NCBI RefSeq assembly: GCF_014640255.1 | Contig: NZ_BMGP01000006.1 | Coordinates: 124,001 to 188,000 of the forward strand | Source of the DNA: Subtercola lobariae | GTDB lineage: Bacteria > Actinomycetota > Actinomycetes > Actinomycetales > Microbacteriaceae | DNA: 64,000 nt | Reading direction: 5' to 3' | Part shown: positions 1-8,504 of the stretch, piece after piece | Position numbering within the stretch: the first letter of the stretch is position 1 | How the letters are laid out: each line of letters begins with the position of its first letter | Notes under the pieces: model-generated | Told to the model about the DNA's origin: nothing | Seen by the model: the letters and a program-made list of their open reading frames with translations, nothing else | Databases searched by the model: none | Made by a program: the position numbers and the translations under genes

Positions 1-449
1 AGCGTGCCGACAATCGAGGTGGCGTTGGCTTTCAAGCCGCCCGAGCCGATGGCGATGCAAATGAGGCCGACTGCAACGCCCGCGCCGCCGGGAATGAGGG
101 CGAGCGCGATGTGACCGAACATGATGAGCACGGCGCTGAAGAACAGCACGCGCTCAGAGCCGAGAATGCGGTCGGCCAGCCACGCACCGAGAATGGTGGA
201 GAGGTACACCGCTCCGCCGTATGCACCCACGATGCCGGTGGCGGTGTCTTTGGGCAGACCAAGGCCGCCTTGCGATGCCGGATAGAACAAGTACAGCAGC
301 AAGATGCCTTGCATGCCGTAGAACGAGAACCGTTCCCACGCCTCAACGCCGAAGATGTTCGCGAGCTGCCGAGGCTGCCCGAAGAACGTCTTACCGTTGC
401 TGGCAGGTGGCTCTGCGCCGACTTGTACCCCCGTGTCTACATCGCTCAC
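1..449 (-). CDS. POT/PTR2 family proton-dependent oligopeptide transporter, N-terminal part
   Basis: The gene runs off the left edge, so only about 149 N-terminal residues are present. Family members are inner-membrane proton symporters that import di- and tripeptides. After a short polar leader the frame reads GKTFFGQPRQLANIFGVEAW, then the family's ERFSFYGMQGILLLYLF helix, a second segment with LSTILGAWLADRILG, and a third ending GSGGLKANATSIVGT, which matches the PTR2 signature region. The start used is GTG at 449; another GTG two codons upstream is possible, and neither has a clear ribosome site. It is co-oriented with the catabolic island but separated from it by 194 bases containing a 50-base palindromic element, so it may be a separate unit. 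Confidence 0.8.
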   Translation of the reverse strand, partial: MSDVDTGVQVGAEPPASNGKTFFGQPRQLANIFGVEAWERFSFYGMQGILLLYLFYPASQGGLGLPKDTATGIVGAYGGAVYLSTILGAWLADRILGSERVLFFSAVLIMFGHIALALIPGGAGVAVGLICIAIGSGGLKANATSIVGT

Positions 450-505
450 ACCCACACTGTATCTATTTGTGCGTGCGGCAGCTTGTTGTGCCGCGCCGAC
501 GTCAC

Positions 506-555
506 GGTTGCGCAAAAGCACCTCTGCAGAGCGGCAAAGGTGCCTTTTCGCAACC
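506..555. repeat. 50-base palindromic intergenic element, copy A
   Basis: The left arm GGTTGCGCAAAAGCACCT pairs with the right arm AAGGTGCCTTTTCGCAACC with one mismatch and one bulge, around a 13-base loop that itself contains CTCTGCAGAG. It lies 89 bases downstream of the SDR stop and upstream of the peptide transporter. A related 50-base element is at 39938-39987. It could act as a terminator or be a dispersed REP-like repeat. The structure is read directly from the sequence; the role is inference. Confidence 0.6.
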
Positions 556-643
556 TGCAGGGCACGCAGCTGCTCGCAGGCGCGTGCGGAGACGACAATT
601 CGACGAACTCGACAGTGACTCCGTTCACTCCCTGAGCTACTGG

Positions 644-1444
644 CTAGAACACACTGCGAACAATGCCACCTTCGATGCGCAGGGCGGCCCCGTTGATCGC
701 CGCCGCGAGCGGGCTGCTCACGTAGGCCACGAAAGAACCGATCTCCCCTGGCTCAATCAGCCGGCCGATCAGCGAGGTTCCTCGTGCGGCGCCAAGGCCC
801 ATGAACTGCGCCTCCGCTTCTGCGTACGGAATGCCCGAATACACCTGGCCGATAAACGAGACGGCGCCGGCGGTTTTTGTCGGACCGGCCACGATCGCGT
901 TAGATGTCACCGCCGTGCCTTTCGTCAGCTCGGCAATGCCGCGCGACACCCCGAGCACCATGGTTTTCGAGGCGCTGTAGTGCACCATTTCCGCTGATGG
1001 CGTCACGGCCGCCTCGCTGGCAATGAAGATCAACCTGCCGCTGTTCTTCGAAAGCATTCCAGCGAGGTAGTGGCGAGACAGGCGCACCCCGCTCATCACG
1101 TTCACCTCGAACATCCGCTGCCAGGCATCGTCGGTGATATCGAAGAAGTCGACTGCGCCGTACACACCCAGGTTATTCACGAGAATGTCGATTTCGGGAA
1201 AGCGCGACACCGTCTCGATCGTGCCCTCTGCGGTGCCGTTGTCTGCGACGAGCCGTTCAAACCGCCCACCGACGACGCGGGTACGCAAGTCGTCAATCGC
1301 CTCATCGACCGTCTCGACGGTTCGCCCGTTCACGATCACCCGAGCTCCCTCGCGCGCGAGGCTCGCGGCGATATCTTTTCCGATGCCGCCGGTAGAGGCC
1401 GTGACGAGTACCAGGCTGCCGTCTAGGTGCAGATCCATGGTCAT
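644..1444 (-). CDS. SDR family NAD(P)-dependent oxidoreductase
   Basis: A 266-residue classical short-chain dehydrogenase. It has the Rossmann glycine motif TASTGGIG near residue 17, the NNLG motif, the catalytic serine in FIASEAA and the YSASK active-site pair. These enzymes oxidise or reduce hydroxyl/keto groups of sugars, polyols or similar compounds. The start ATG at 1444 (MTMDLHLDGS) is preceded by AGGGA; a longer frame reaching into the neighbouring gene is not credible. It is the last gene of the catabolic run, 28 bases after the epimerase-like gene. The substrate cannot be read from the sequence. Confidence 0.85.
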   Translation of the reverse strand: MTMDLHLDGSLVLVTASTGGIGKDIAASLAREGARVIVNGRTVETVDEAIDDLRTRVVGGRFERLVADNGTAEGTIETVSRFPEIDILVNNLGVYGAVDFFDITDDAWQRMFEVNVMSGVRLSRHYLAGMLSKNSGRLIFIASEAAVTPSAEMVHYSASKTMVLGVSRGIAELTKGTAVTSNAIVAGPTKTAGAVSFIGQVYSGIPYAEAEAQFMGLGAARGTSLIGRLIEPGEIGSFVAYVSSPLAAAINGAALRIEGGIVRSVF

Positions 1445-1472
1445 TCCCTGTCTTTCGCGTGGTGTGATGCGT

Positions 1473-2414
1473 TCAGTGCTGGGCTGGCGTGTGGTCGTGC
1501 GGGTCACCCTTGAATGACCAGACACGCTTGTACGATCCGGCGGTCAGATCGTCGACCAATGCCGGGCCCAACGGATTCCAGCCCAGCTCCTCGCGCGCCT
1601 TCGTAGAGTCGACGCGGCTGTTGCTCGAAAGCGCAACCTCCACCCAGCGCTGCCCGAATAGGCCGAACGCCTCTTCTGGTGAAACCGATTCGGCCGACCC
1701 TGCACCGATCAGCGTCGCCACGGCTGCGGCGATGTTGCCGAGCGATTCTTCGCCAGCCCCGATGTTATAGATACTGCCAGGCGCAGCCTTCTCGATCGCC
1801 AGCGCATACACCTCGGCGAGGTCGGGCAGGTAGACGTTCGACCAACGGTTCTCACCCGCGCCAACGTAGACACTCCTGTTCGAGATGATAGCTCGACGGA
1901 TGAGCAGCGGCAGCTGTTCGCTCGCACCGTCGCCGTAGATCATCGAGGGCCGAATGACGATCGTTCGGATGCCGCGCTCGGCCGCATCGCTCACCGCGAA
2001 GTCCGAGGCATACCGCGCGGCCACCACCTCGGCCGGAGTGTGCAGCGTCGACTCCGTGAACACCCTGTCAGACGCAGAGCCGTGGGCGAGATCGGTGTAC
2101 ACACCCGTTCCACTGGTGCGCACGTACGTCTTGTTCGAGCCTTCGAGGCCACGAAGAAATGCGGCGGTCGATTCCGCATGATCTGCGGTGGCGGTGTCGA
2201 CGATCACGTCGAAGTCGCGCGCGAGTCGCTCGAGCAGCACAACATCGTCGAGGTCGCCCCGAACGGGAGTGATCCCCCGGGCATCCAGAGCGCCTAAGCC
2301 AGCGGCTGAGCGGGTGAGGCCGCTCACGTCGTAACCACCGATCTGAAGTCGCTGGCTGACCGCTTGGCCGATGTAGCCCACCGCTCCGGTTACCAGCACT
2401 CGGGTCTTCGTCAT
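1473..2414 (-). CDS. NAD(P)-binding extended-SDR (epimerase/dehydratase-like) protein
   Basis: A 313-residue extended SDR. The N-terminus MTKTRVLVTGAVGYIG carries the TGxxGxxG cofactor motif, and later motifs (RTSGTGVYTD, IRPSMIYGDG, NVYLPDLAEVYALAIE) are typical of NAD-dependent epimerase/dehydratase-like proteins. The place where YxxxK is expected reads RYASDFAVSDAAE, so the catalytic lysine seems absent, as in some atypical extended SDRs. It may act as a reductase or lactone/aldehyde-handling protein rather than a true epimerase. It starts 3 bases after the ABM gene stops, clearly within the same operon. Confidence 0.8.
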   Translation of the reverse strand: MTKTRVLVTGAVGYIGQAVSQRLQIGGYDVSGLTRSAAGLGALDARGITPVRGDLDDVVLLERLARDFDVIVDTATADHAESTAAFLRGLEGSNKTYVRTSGTGVYTDLAHGSASDRVFTESTLHTPAEVVAARYASDFAVSDAAERGIRTIVIRPSMIYGDGASEQLPLLIRRAIISNRSVYVGAGENRWSNVYLPDLAEVYALAIEKAAPGSIYNIGAGEESLGNIAAAVATLIGAGSAESVSPEEAFGLFGQRWVEVALSSNSRVDSTKAREELGWNPLGPALVDDLTAGSYKRVWSFKGDPHDHTPAQH

Positions 2415-2417
2415 GAT

Positions 2418-2729
2418 TTATGTTCCTGTCTGTCGGGTGTGCAAAAGATGAACGATCGGAGGCGCCGCAAGGCAGTCATCGAACGCAGCGACCAGGGCGA
2501 TGGCAGCTGCGGATCGATCGTGTTCTTCGACGGCGTTCTCGTTAAGAAAGCTTTCGTACAGCGCGAGCGTCGTGGGATCGTCGCTGTCATCGTGCAGCTG
2601 CCACTGAAGGGTGCCGGGCTCGCGGGTGCTCGCAACGCGGGTAGCTTCGAGTAGGGCGAGCAACTCATTGCGCCGGTCGTCTCGAACGGTCAGGAGCACC
2701 ATCTTCGCGATGAGCGGGGCACCACCCAT
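2418..2729 (-). CDS. ABM-fold antibiotic-biosynthesis-type monooxygenase-like protein
   Basis: A small 103-residue protein. The segment KMVLLTVRDDRRNELLALLE, followed by REPGTLQWQLHDDSDD, LALYESFLNENAVEEHDRS and an Ala-rich helix, is the dimeric alpha+beta barrel (ABM) pattern. Family members include quinol monooxygenases and proteins degrading or sensing small molecules; some have no known catalysis. Its ATG shares its A with the stop of the aldehyde dehydrogenase (TGATG), so translation is coupled. The context suggests a supporting role in the sugar-like catabolic pathway. Function beyond the fold is not supported. Confidence 0.75.
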   Translation of the reverse strand: MGGAPLIAKMVLLTVRDDRRNELLALLEATRVASTREPGTLQWQLHDDSDDPTTLALYESFLNENAVEEHDRSAAAIALVAAFDDCLAAPPIVHLLHTRQTGT

Positions 2730-4195
2730 CACAGCGCGCTCGGAATCAGGCTGTACTTGGTCTCGAGGTATTCGTAGATGCCCTCTGCACCGCCCTCGCG
2801 CCCGAGCCCCGACTGTTTGACCCCGCCGAATGGCGCGGCAGCGTTTGAGATGACGCCTGCGTTGACACCCATCATTCCGCTGTCGATGAGCTCGATCATC
2901 CGCCGGGCACGTTGCAGATCGCGTGTGTAAACGTAGGCGGCAAGGCCGTACTCCGAGGCATTCGCGAGCGCAACAGCCTCGTCTTCGCTGCCGAATCGCA
3001 CGATCGACACCACAGGGCCGAAGATCTCTTCGGCGAAAATACGCGAACCCGCATCGACATCGGTCAGAACGCTCGGCTCGTAGAAGCTGCCCGCTCCGTC
3101 GATGGGAGATCCGCCCGCGAGCAAGCGCGCACCTCGCGACACGGCATCGTGAACCAGCGAATCGGCCTTGGTCACTGCAGCATCGTCGATAAGCGGGCCG
3201 ATGGTGACACCCGGCTCGGTACCACGCCCCACCCGCATGGCCCGCACCCGATCGGCGAGCGTCGCGGCGAACCGATCGGCAACCGACTCGTGAACGAGAA
3301 AGCGATTGGCGGCAGTGCACGCTTGCCCAGTGTTGCGGAACTTCGCCGCGAGCGCTCCCTGAACAGCGTCATCGAGGTCGGCATCGTCGAAGACGATGAA
3401 CGGAGCGTTGCCACCGAGCTCCATCGACGTGCGCAGCACCGAGTCGGCGGCCTGGCGCAACAGCGCACGACCCACGTCGGTCGAGCCGGTGAAGCTCAAT
3501 TTGCGCAGCCGGGGGTCGGCGATGATCGGTGCGCAGACGGCGCCGGAGCGGCTGGTCGTGACCACGTTGATGACCCCCGCTGGCACCCCCGCCTCTTCGA
3601 ATAGCCGAGCGACGTACAAAGTGGTCAGCGGGGTGAGCGCGGCCGGCTTGATGATGACCGTGCAGCCGGCGGCGAGCGCGGGAGCGATCTTTCGAGTGGC
3701 CATCGCCAGCGGAAAATTCCACGGCGTGATCAACAGGCACGGCCCGACAGGTCGGTGCGTCACCACCATCGTTCCCGTTCCTTCGGGAACAGGTGTGTAG
3801 CGCCCGTTCACTCGAACGGCCTCTTCGGCGAACCAGCGGAGGAATTCAGCCCCGTAGCCGATCTCGGCATGAGACTCGGCCAGCGGTTTGCCCATCTCGA
3901 GAGTCATGATCAGTGCGAGCCGATCCTCGTGCTCGTGAACGAGCTGGTATGCCCGCTGCAGAATGTCGCTGCGGGTTCTCGGAGAGGTTCTCGCCCAGGC
4001 CGCCTGTGCCGCGACCGCGAGATCGAGCGCTCGCATGCCGTCGGCCGGGCTGGCGTCGGCGACCGAACACAGCACTTCGCCAGTGGAGGGGTCGAGTACG
4101 TCGAATCGAGCATCCCCCTCTGCGGCACGCCATTCGCCGCCGAGCAGGAGCTTGGTCGGCACATTGGTAATCAGTAGTTTTTCAGTGTCATTCAT
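2729..4195 (-). CDS. NAD(P)-dependent aldehyde dehydrogenase, succinate-semialdehyde (GabD) type
   Basis: A 488-residue class-3 ALDH superfamily enzyme. TPWNFPLAMATRKIAPAL at about 158-175 is the family signature, SFTGSTDVG the nucleotide loop, Glu259 in MELGG the general base and Cys293 in NTGQACTAANRF the nucleophile. The QSGLGREGG motif near the C-terminus is also typical. It resembles GabD-type enzymes, which oxidise succinate semialdehyde and related short aldehydes to acids. Its ATG overlaps the stop of the upstream kinase by four bases. In this operon it probably oxidises an aldehyde released by the transketolase or kinase branch; the exact aldehyde is unknown. Confidence 0.88.
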   Translation of the reverse strand: MNDTEKLLITNVPTKLLLGGEWRAAEGDARFDVLDPSTGEVLCSVADASPADGMRALDLAVAAQAAWARTSPRTRSDILQRAYQLVHEHEDRLALIMTLEMGKPLAESHAEIGYGAEFLRWFAEEAVRVNGRYTPVPEGTGTMVVTHRPVGPCLLITPWNFPLAMATRKIAPALAAGCTVIIKPAALTPLTTLYVARLFEEAGVPAGVINVVTTSRSGAVCAPIIADPRLRKLSFTGSTDVGRALLRQAADSVLRTSMELGGNAPFIVFDDADLDDAVQGALAAKFRNTGQACTAANRFLVHESVADRFAATLADRVRAMRVGRGTEPGVTIGPLIDDAAVTKADSLVHDAVSRGARLLAGGSPIDGAGSFYEPSVLTDVDAGSRIFAEEIFGPVVSIVRFGSEDEAVALANASEYGLAAYVYTRDLQRARRMIELIDSGMMGVNAGVISNAAAPFGGVKQSGLGREGGAEGIYEYLETKYSLIPSAL

Positions 4196-5256
4196 GCGTG
4201 TACTCCAGTGAGACCCGAACGCGCAGCTGCGCCGCGATGCACGCTGAGCTCTCGGTCGAGATCGATCGGGTGAACAGAAACGAGGGGTTCCGCCGGCAGG
4301 TGCGGCGGCCTGCTGGTGGGGTGGGCGACGGCCAGAGACCCCCAGGTCGCCCCCAGTGCGATCGCCTTGTCGAGTGGATGCTCGGTACTCGGTTCTCGGT
4401 CGATTACGCTGAGCACTCCAGCCAGGGCCGCGTCACCGGCCCCGGTGGTGTTGGCGACGGCAACCGTCAGCGCCGGCGCCCAGCTCACCGCATCGGCGCG
4501 CACCCCGAGAAGGCCGTCTTCACCCAGGCTGACGACGACGGTGAGCGGTGCACCATGATGCCGGATGACTGCGCGGGCTGCCGCAACCACGTCACCGAAC
4601 GTTCGCAACGGCTCGAGCGCGATCTGCTGCAATTCTGAGAGGTTCGGTTTGATGATGTCGACGAGAGGATGCCGGGCGTAGCGCGACAGCGCGGTTCCGC
4701 TCATGTCTATCGCGATGAGTGCCCCTCGTGCGCGGGCCTGTTCGAGCAGCGGAACGAGATCCACGCTGCCGCCCGTGTCGGCCGCCCGTGGGAGCGCCCC
4801 GCCGATCACCAGGCGGTCAGCCTTGATGTGCTCGATCATCGCGAGAGTGCGATCGACTGTCGCCGCCCATTCAGCGGGATCGAGTGCTGCGGGCTCCTCG
4901 TTGAGGTTCGTCGTGTGCCCATCGACGGTCGTGATGATGGAGTTCTGCCGTACGGGGCGGCGCACGTCGACCACCTCGACGACGCCGTCGGCGAGGTCGG
5001 GCCACCAACCGCGATGAGCCGGTGCGCCGTCGATGGGGCCGAGCGCGACAACCGCCTTCACATGCGGCGACACAAGCGAGAGCCCGTGGGCGATGTTCAG
5101 TCCTTTTCCGGCGAGCAAGGAGTTCTGATAACTCACCCGGTTGACCACTCCAGGCACAATGCCGTCGCTGACGTAGACACGATCGACCGCCGGAGCCGGC
5201 GTAAGCGTGACGACTCGGGGCGGCGACTGTGTCGAACGGCTTCTGTGTTCGGCCAC
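4192..5256 (-). CDS. PfkB-family sugar or sugar-phosphate kinase (1-phosphofructokinase/LacC-like)
   Basis: A 354-residue ribokinase-fold kinase. It has LTPAPAVDRV at 18-27, as in FruK/LacC enzymes (usually LNPAIDxT), the GKGLN substrate-binding motif near 50-54, KPNLSELQ near 203-210, and the TGAGDAALAG anion-hole motif with catalytic Asp275. Such kinases phosphorylate a sugar or sugar phosphate with ATP. It sits 3 bases after the transketolase C-subunit and overlaps the aldehyde dehydrogenase by four bases, so it is firmly in the operon. The divergence of LNPAIDxT suggests a substrate other than fructose-1-phosphate or tagatose-6-phosphate. Confidence 0.82.
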   Translation of the reverse strand: MAEHRSRSTQSPPRVVTLTPAPAVDRVYVSDGIVPGVVNRVSYQNSLLAGKGLNIAHGLSLVSPHVKAVVALGPIDGAPAHRGWWPDLADGVVEVVDVRRPVRQNSIITTVDGHTTNLNEEPAALDPAEWAATVDRTLAMIEHIKADRLVIGGALPRAADTGGSVDLVPLLEQARARGALIAIDMSGTALSRYARHPLVDIIKPNLSELQQIALEPLRTFGDVVAAARAVIRHHGAPLTVVVSLGEDGLLGVRADAVSWAPALTVAVANTTGAGDAALAGVLSVIDREPSTEHPLDKAIALGATWGSLAVAHPTSRPPHLPAEPLVSVHPIDLDRELSVHRGAAARSGLTGVHA

Positions 5257-5259
5257 GGT

Positions 5260-6210
5260 TCAGTGCACCGCCGTCGGCAGGTCGGCCAGCACGGCAGCGG
5301 TTACTCGCTCGGCAACACGCCCGGCCGAGAGCCCGTACTTGTCGAGCAGAAATTCGTTCGGGCCCGACTCCGACCACGAGTCGGCGAGGCCGAGTCTCGT
5401 CACGGGCACGGCGATTCCGTGCGATGTCAGAGTCTCCGCCACCAACCCGCCGAGACCCCCGATGATCGTGTGTTCTTCGATGGTGATGACGTGCGTGCAT
5501 CCGTCGATCGCAGCGAGCAGAGACGTCTCGTCGAGCGGTTTGATCGTCGGTACGTGCACCACGCGCGCATCGATGCCCTGGGCGGCGAGCAGTTCAGCGG
5601 CGTCGAACACGCGAGACGACTGCACCCCGGTCGATACGAGTGCAACGGGCCCACCGTGACGGAGCACCACCACCGAGCCGAGCTCGAACATGTAATCGAC
5701 CGGCAGCACCGGCGCCACAGCGTCGCGCGCAAGTCGCACGTAGACCGGCCCGTCGTGAGCGCACGACCATCGAACTACCGCGGCAGCTTCGACTTCGTCG
5801 ACAGGCGCGATCACCGTGAGATTGGGCATCGCCCGCATGATGGCCAGGTCTTCGATGTCTTGGTGCGTCTTTCCGCTGCTGCCGTTCAGCAGGCCGCTGT
5901 ACGCGCCCGCGAGTCGCACCGATGCGTGAGTCTGCGACACGAGCATCCGAATCGGGTCGAGGGCTCGATGGGTCAGAAACACTCCGAAGGTCGACAGCCA
6001 CGGGCGGTAGCCGAGAGTCGACAGCCCGAACGCGATGCCCACCATGTTCTGTTCGGCGATACCGACCTCGACGAAGCGGTCGGGGAAGGCCTTGGCGAAC
6101 AGGTCAGCTTTCGTCGAGTTTGCGAGGTCGCCGTCGACCACCATGACCGTGTCGTCAAGCCCCGCGACCTCGACGAGCGTTTCTGCCCACACATCACGCT
6201 GCGCCTTCAT
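5260..6210 (-). CDS. Two-subunit transketolase, C-terminal (pyrimidine-binding) subunit
   Basis: The 316-residue small subunit corresponds to the Pyr and C-terminal domains of transketolase. VVDGDLANSTKADLF and EVGIAEQNMVGIAFG hold the conserved Glu53 that activates thiamine diphosphate; a transketolase C-domain starts near residue 190 (PVALVSTGVQ). The subunit must pair with the product of the upstream gene, whose stop overlaps its ATG by four bases. Together they move two-carbon ketol units between sugar phosphates. Split transketolases are found in Archaea and in several bacterial sugar catabolic operons, where they often act on unusual sugars; here the operon context suggests a dedicated catabolic enzyme rather than the housekeeping one. 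Confidence 0.9.
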   Translation of the reverse strand: MKAQRDVWAETLVEVAGLDDTVMVVDGDLANSTKADLFAKAFPDRFVEVGIAEQNMVGIAFGLSTLGYRPWLSTFGVFLTHRALDPIRMLVSQTHASVRLAGAYSGLLNGSSGKTHQDIEDLAIMRAMPNLTVIAPVDEVEAAAVVRWSCAHDGPVYVRLARDAVAPVLPVDYMFELGSVVVLRHGGPVALVSTGVQSSRVFDAAELLAAQGIDARVVHVPTIKPLDETSLLAAIDGCTHVITIEEHTIIGGLGGLVAETLTSHGIAVPVTRLGLADSWSESGPNEFLLDKYGLSAGRVAERVTAAVLADLPTAVH

Positions 6211-7094
6211 GACTGGTCTCCTTCTGTCAATAGTTCGGCACGAGCAAGAGCCAGCTGAGTTTCATCGGCCACACCGTTGTGCCACTTGTACGTTCCCCGC
6301 GTGAACGAGATGCCGTGCCCTTTCTCGGTGCGAGCCACGATGACGCTCGGCCCGGCACCCGACTCGGCCGCGCGCTTCACCTGGTCGAATGCGTCGAAGA
6401 TCTCGGCGAACGAGTGCCCGTTGATCTCGATCACCGTCCAGCCGTATCCGCGCAAGATCATCGGAAGGTCTGCGTGACCCCACGGTTCGCTGCGGTCGAA
6501 GCGGTCTCGCCCCTGCTGCGCGGCCCAGCCGTACTGCTGCAACCCATTGAGATCGATGATCGCCGTGAGGTTACTCAGCCCGAAACGTCGTGCGGAGTTG
6601 ACGGCCTCCCACACCATTCCCTCTTGAAGTTCGCCGTCGCCGAGCACGACCCACGTATGAAAGTCGCGCCCTCGCTTTTGCGCGCCGAGCGCGATTCCCA
6701 CCGCGGCCGAGAGCCCTTGGCCGAGCGAACCGCTCGACACATCGACGCCAGGGGTCAGTCGCATATCGGGGTGCCCCTGCAAGCGGGAATCGCCGTGGTC
6801 GAAGCTCGCCAACTCGTCGATCGGAAAGTAGCCGCGCAGCGCCAGAACCGAATAGAGCCCGATGGCCGAGTGCCCCTTCGACAGCACGAACCGGTCGCGC
6901 TCCGGGTCGTCTGGATGCTCGGGGTCGATCGACAACTCCGAGAAGTAGAGCGCCACCAGCAGATCGGCCATCGAAAGGGGCCCGCCGATGTGGCCGGCTT
7001 TGCTCTGGGTGACCGTGTTGAGCACGTGCCAGCGCACGAGGCGCGCGAGTCGCTCCAACTCGCGCACTGGCGGTCGTTCGATTCGTTCGGTCAT
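6207..7094 (-). CDS. Two-subunit transketolase, N-terminal (PP-binding) subunit
   Basis: The 295-residue large subunit carries the diphosphate-binding domain. SKAGHIGGPLSMADLLVALY near 31-50 and LSKGHSA near 71-77 give the conserved histidines, and GDGELQEG at 152-159 followed by DLNGLQQYG is the ThDP/metal motif. It is the first gene of its transcript segment: AGGAGC lies 7 bases before the ATG, and upstream are 73 bases with an AT-rich stretch and the palindrome TGGACACTAAGTCCA. That layout suggests an IclR-controlled promoter for the downstream genes. Confidence 0.9.
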   Translation of the reverse strand: MTERIERPPVRELERLARLVRWHVLNTVTQSKAGHIGGPLSMADLLVALYFSELSIDPEHPDDPERDRFVLSKGHSAIGLYSVLALRGYFPIDELASFDHGDSRLQGHPDMRLTPGVDVSSGSLGQGLSAAVGIALGAQKRGRDFHTWVVLGDGELQEGMVWEAVNSARRFGLSNLTAIIDLNGLQQYGWAAQQGRDRFDRSEPWGHADLPMILRGYGWTVIEINGHSFAEIFDAFDQVKRAAESGAGPSVIVARTEKGHGISFTRGTYKWHNGVADETQLALARAELLTEGDQS

Positions 7095-7142
7095 TTCGCT
7101 GCTCCTGAGACCTTGATGGTGTGGATCAAAACTAACATAAAT

Positions 7143-7157
7143 TGGACACTAAGTCCA
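7143..7157. promoter_or_regulatory. IclR-type operator palindrome upstream of the transketolase operon
   Basis: The sequence TGGACACTAAGTCCA has perfect 5-base arms around 5 bases. Its architecture equals the IclR-family box TGGA-N7-TCCA known from E. coli IclR. It lies 49 bases before the transketolase start, in the only AT-rich gap of this run. Two IclR genes are encoded at 15110-16650. That one of them binds here is inference. Confidence 0.6.
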
Positions 7158-7167
7158 CTTTCTATCA

Positions 7168-8220
7168 CTACTGTGGAATATATCCGGCTTCTCTGAGCCC
7201 GAAGAGATGATCGAGCACGCTCTGATGCGAATCGATGGCGTCGCCGAAGCCCGCCAGGCGAATCTTGATGGTGCTCTGCACCATGTCGTAGCCCGTATCC
7301 ATCCAGCCCTGAACGAACGGCCAGCGCACGAAGTCATCGAGGGTCTTCTCGCGAAGACCCTCTCGTTCGCCGATGCGTTGCCAGACACCCCCGAGGCCCG
7401 CCATGTGGCTTGCGAGGTCGAGCGGCTGAGGGTCTGCGGGGGGCATCTCGAAGAATGCGGCGATGTCTGCCCAAAGGTGTCGCCAGCGAAAATGATCGCC
7501 ATTGGTGACGTTGAAGATCTCGTCGCGCGCGGTCTCGGCGTCGAGAGCCCACGCCACCGCCCGGGCTAGAATCCGGGAATCGGTGGCCTGATGCAGTGCA
7601 TTCCAGCCGGCGAGCGAACCGGGATACCGCAACGGCACCCCCTCCTCTCGGCTCAGCACGGCGAACGCCGCAACTCCGGTGAGAATGTTCATCGGTGAGC
7701 CGAGGCTGTGCCCGATGATTCCGTCGGGCCGCAGTACCGTGTAGCTCCAGCCGAAGCGGCGAACGCCGGCCTGCACCAGGTCTTCTTGCGGGTTGTACAG
7801 AATCGGTCCGAGCAGGCGGGGATCGGATTCCTTCGCCGGCGTTCGGTACGGGCCGAGGTGCTCGCCGTACGACTTACCTCCCCCCATCAGCACAAAACGT
7901 TCGGGGGCAGCGCCATCGCGTTCGAGGGCCTGCAGCAGTCCGCTGAGCATCCGGGCGTTCAGGTCGGTGGTTTCGCCGAAGCTCGATCGCTCGGCGTAGC
8001 CGGCGTACACGATCTCCGTGATGCTCGACAGCGCGCCACGGGGTATGGAGTCGGTGTCGAGAAGGTCGGCCTGCAGGTGACGACGATCGTTCGCCGCGCC
8101 GCCGTCGTCGAGAGCCACGGGCCTGCGGGCGAGGGTCGTCACCGCCCGACCGTGCGACGAGAGGTGCTCTGCGGCCGCCGACCCAGCGACACCGTGCGCT
8201 CCCACCACGAGAACACTCAT
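7168..8220 (-). CDS. PRISE-like SDR (progesterone 5-beta-reductase/iridoid-synthase family)
   Basis: A 350-residue atypical SDR. The N-terminus MSVLVVGAHGVAGSAAAEHL is the cofactor motif; LMGGGKSYGEHLGP and LGPILYNPQEDLV match the Lys and Tyr motifs of the PRISE group, followed by YTVLRPDGIIGHS and NVTNGDHFRW. Plant PRISE enzymes reduce activated enones; bacterial relatives are commonly annotated as epimerases and have few assigned substrates. The ATG at 8220 overlaps the NifU-domain stop by four bases, which excludes longer starts. It ends the upstream half of the island, just before the IclR-type operator. Confidence 0.8.
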   Translation of the reverse strand: MSVLVVGAHGVAGSAAAEHLSSHGRAVTTLARRPVALDDGGAANDRRHLQADLLDTDSIPRGALSSITEIVYAGYAERSSFGETTDLNARMLSGLLQALERDGAAPERFVLMGGGKSYGEHLGPYRTPAKESDPRLLGPILYNPQEDLVQAGVRRFGWSYTVLRPDGIIGHSLGSPMNILTGVAAFAVLSREEGVPLRYPGSLAGWNALHQATDSRILARAVAWALDAETARDEIFNVTNGDHFRWRHLWADIAAFFEMPPADPQPLDLASHMAGLGGVWQRIGEREGLREKTLDDFVRWPFVQGWMDTGYDMVQSTIKIRLAGFGDAIDSHQSVLDHLFGLREAGYIPQ

Positions 8221-8504
8221 GACACGATTCCCAGTCGACGACGGATGCTCAGCAGCGCTCTCGGCGAAGCGTGCACCTGCTCGGCACGCACCTCCGTCAC
8301 ACCAGGCACCTTCTCCAATGCCGTCGATACCAGCCCCGCGTACGTGACGGCCATCGCTGGGCAACTCTCGCACGCACCCCAAAAGGTGACCTCGACCACG
8401 CCTTCGTCATCGTCGACCTGCACATCCATATCGCCCGCATGCCCGCGCAGTCGCGGACGGATGAATTCGATGGCGCTCGCCAGCTCATTTCGATCGACGG
8501 TCAC
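8217..8504 (-). CDS. Stand-alone NifU C-terminal-like iron-sulfur domain protein
   Basis: A 95-residue protein starting at a GTG (VTVDRNELASAIEFIRPRLR) that overlaps the amidohydrolase stop. The features HAGDMDVQVDD, EVTFWGACESCPA with the CxxC pair Cys45/Cys48, and a C-terminal VPGVTEV helix are those of NifU C-terminal/NfuA-type domains, which bind or deliver [4Fe-4S] clusters. It is coupled on both sides by four-base overlaps to an amidohydrolase and a PRISE-like SDR. This suggests an Fe-S or metal delivery task specific to this pathway rather than general cluster assembly. That task is inference. Confidence 0.82.
   Translation of the reverse strand: MTVDRNELASAIEFIRPRLRGHAGDMDVQVDDDEGVVEVTFWGACESCPAMAVTYAGLVSTALEKVPGVTEVRAEQVHASPRALLSIRRRLGIVS

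Noticed and set aside
4669-6258. 529-codon open frame on the plus strand opposite the kinase and transketolase
   Set aside because: Arg/His/Val-rich composition typical of antisense frames in GC-rich DNA; the opposite strand holds clear families.
4192-7094. Sulfoquinovose (sulfo-transketolase) or apiose pathway
   Set aside because: Only the split transketolase, kinase and dehydrogenase would fit; no sulfoquinovosidase, sugar isomerase or other marker enzyme is present.
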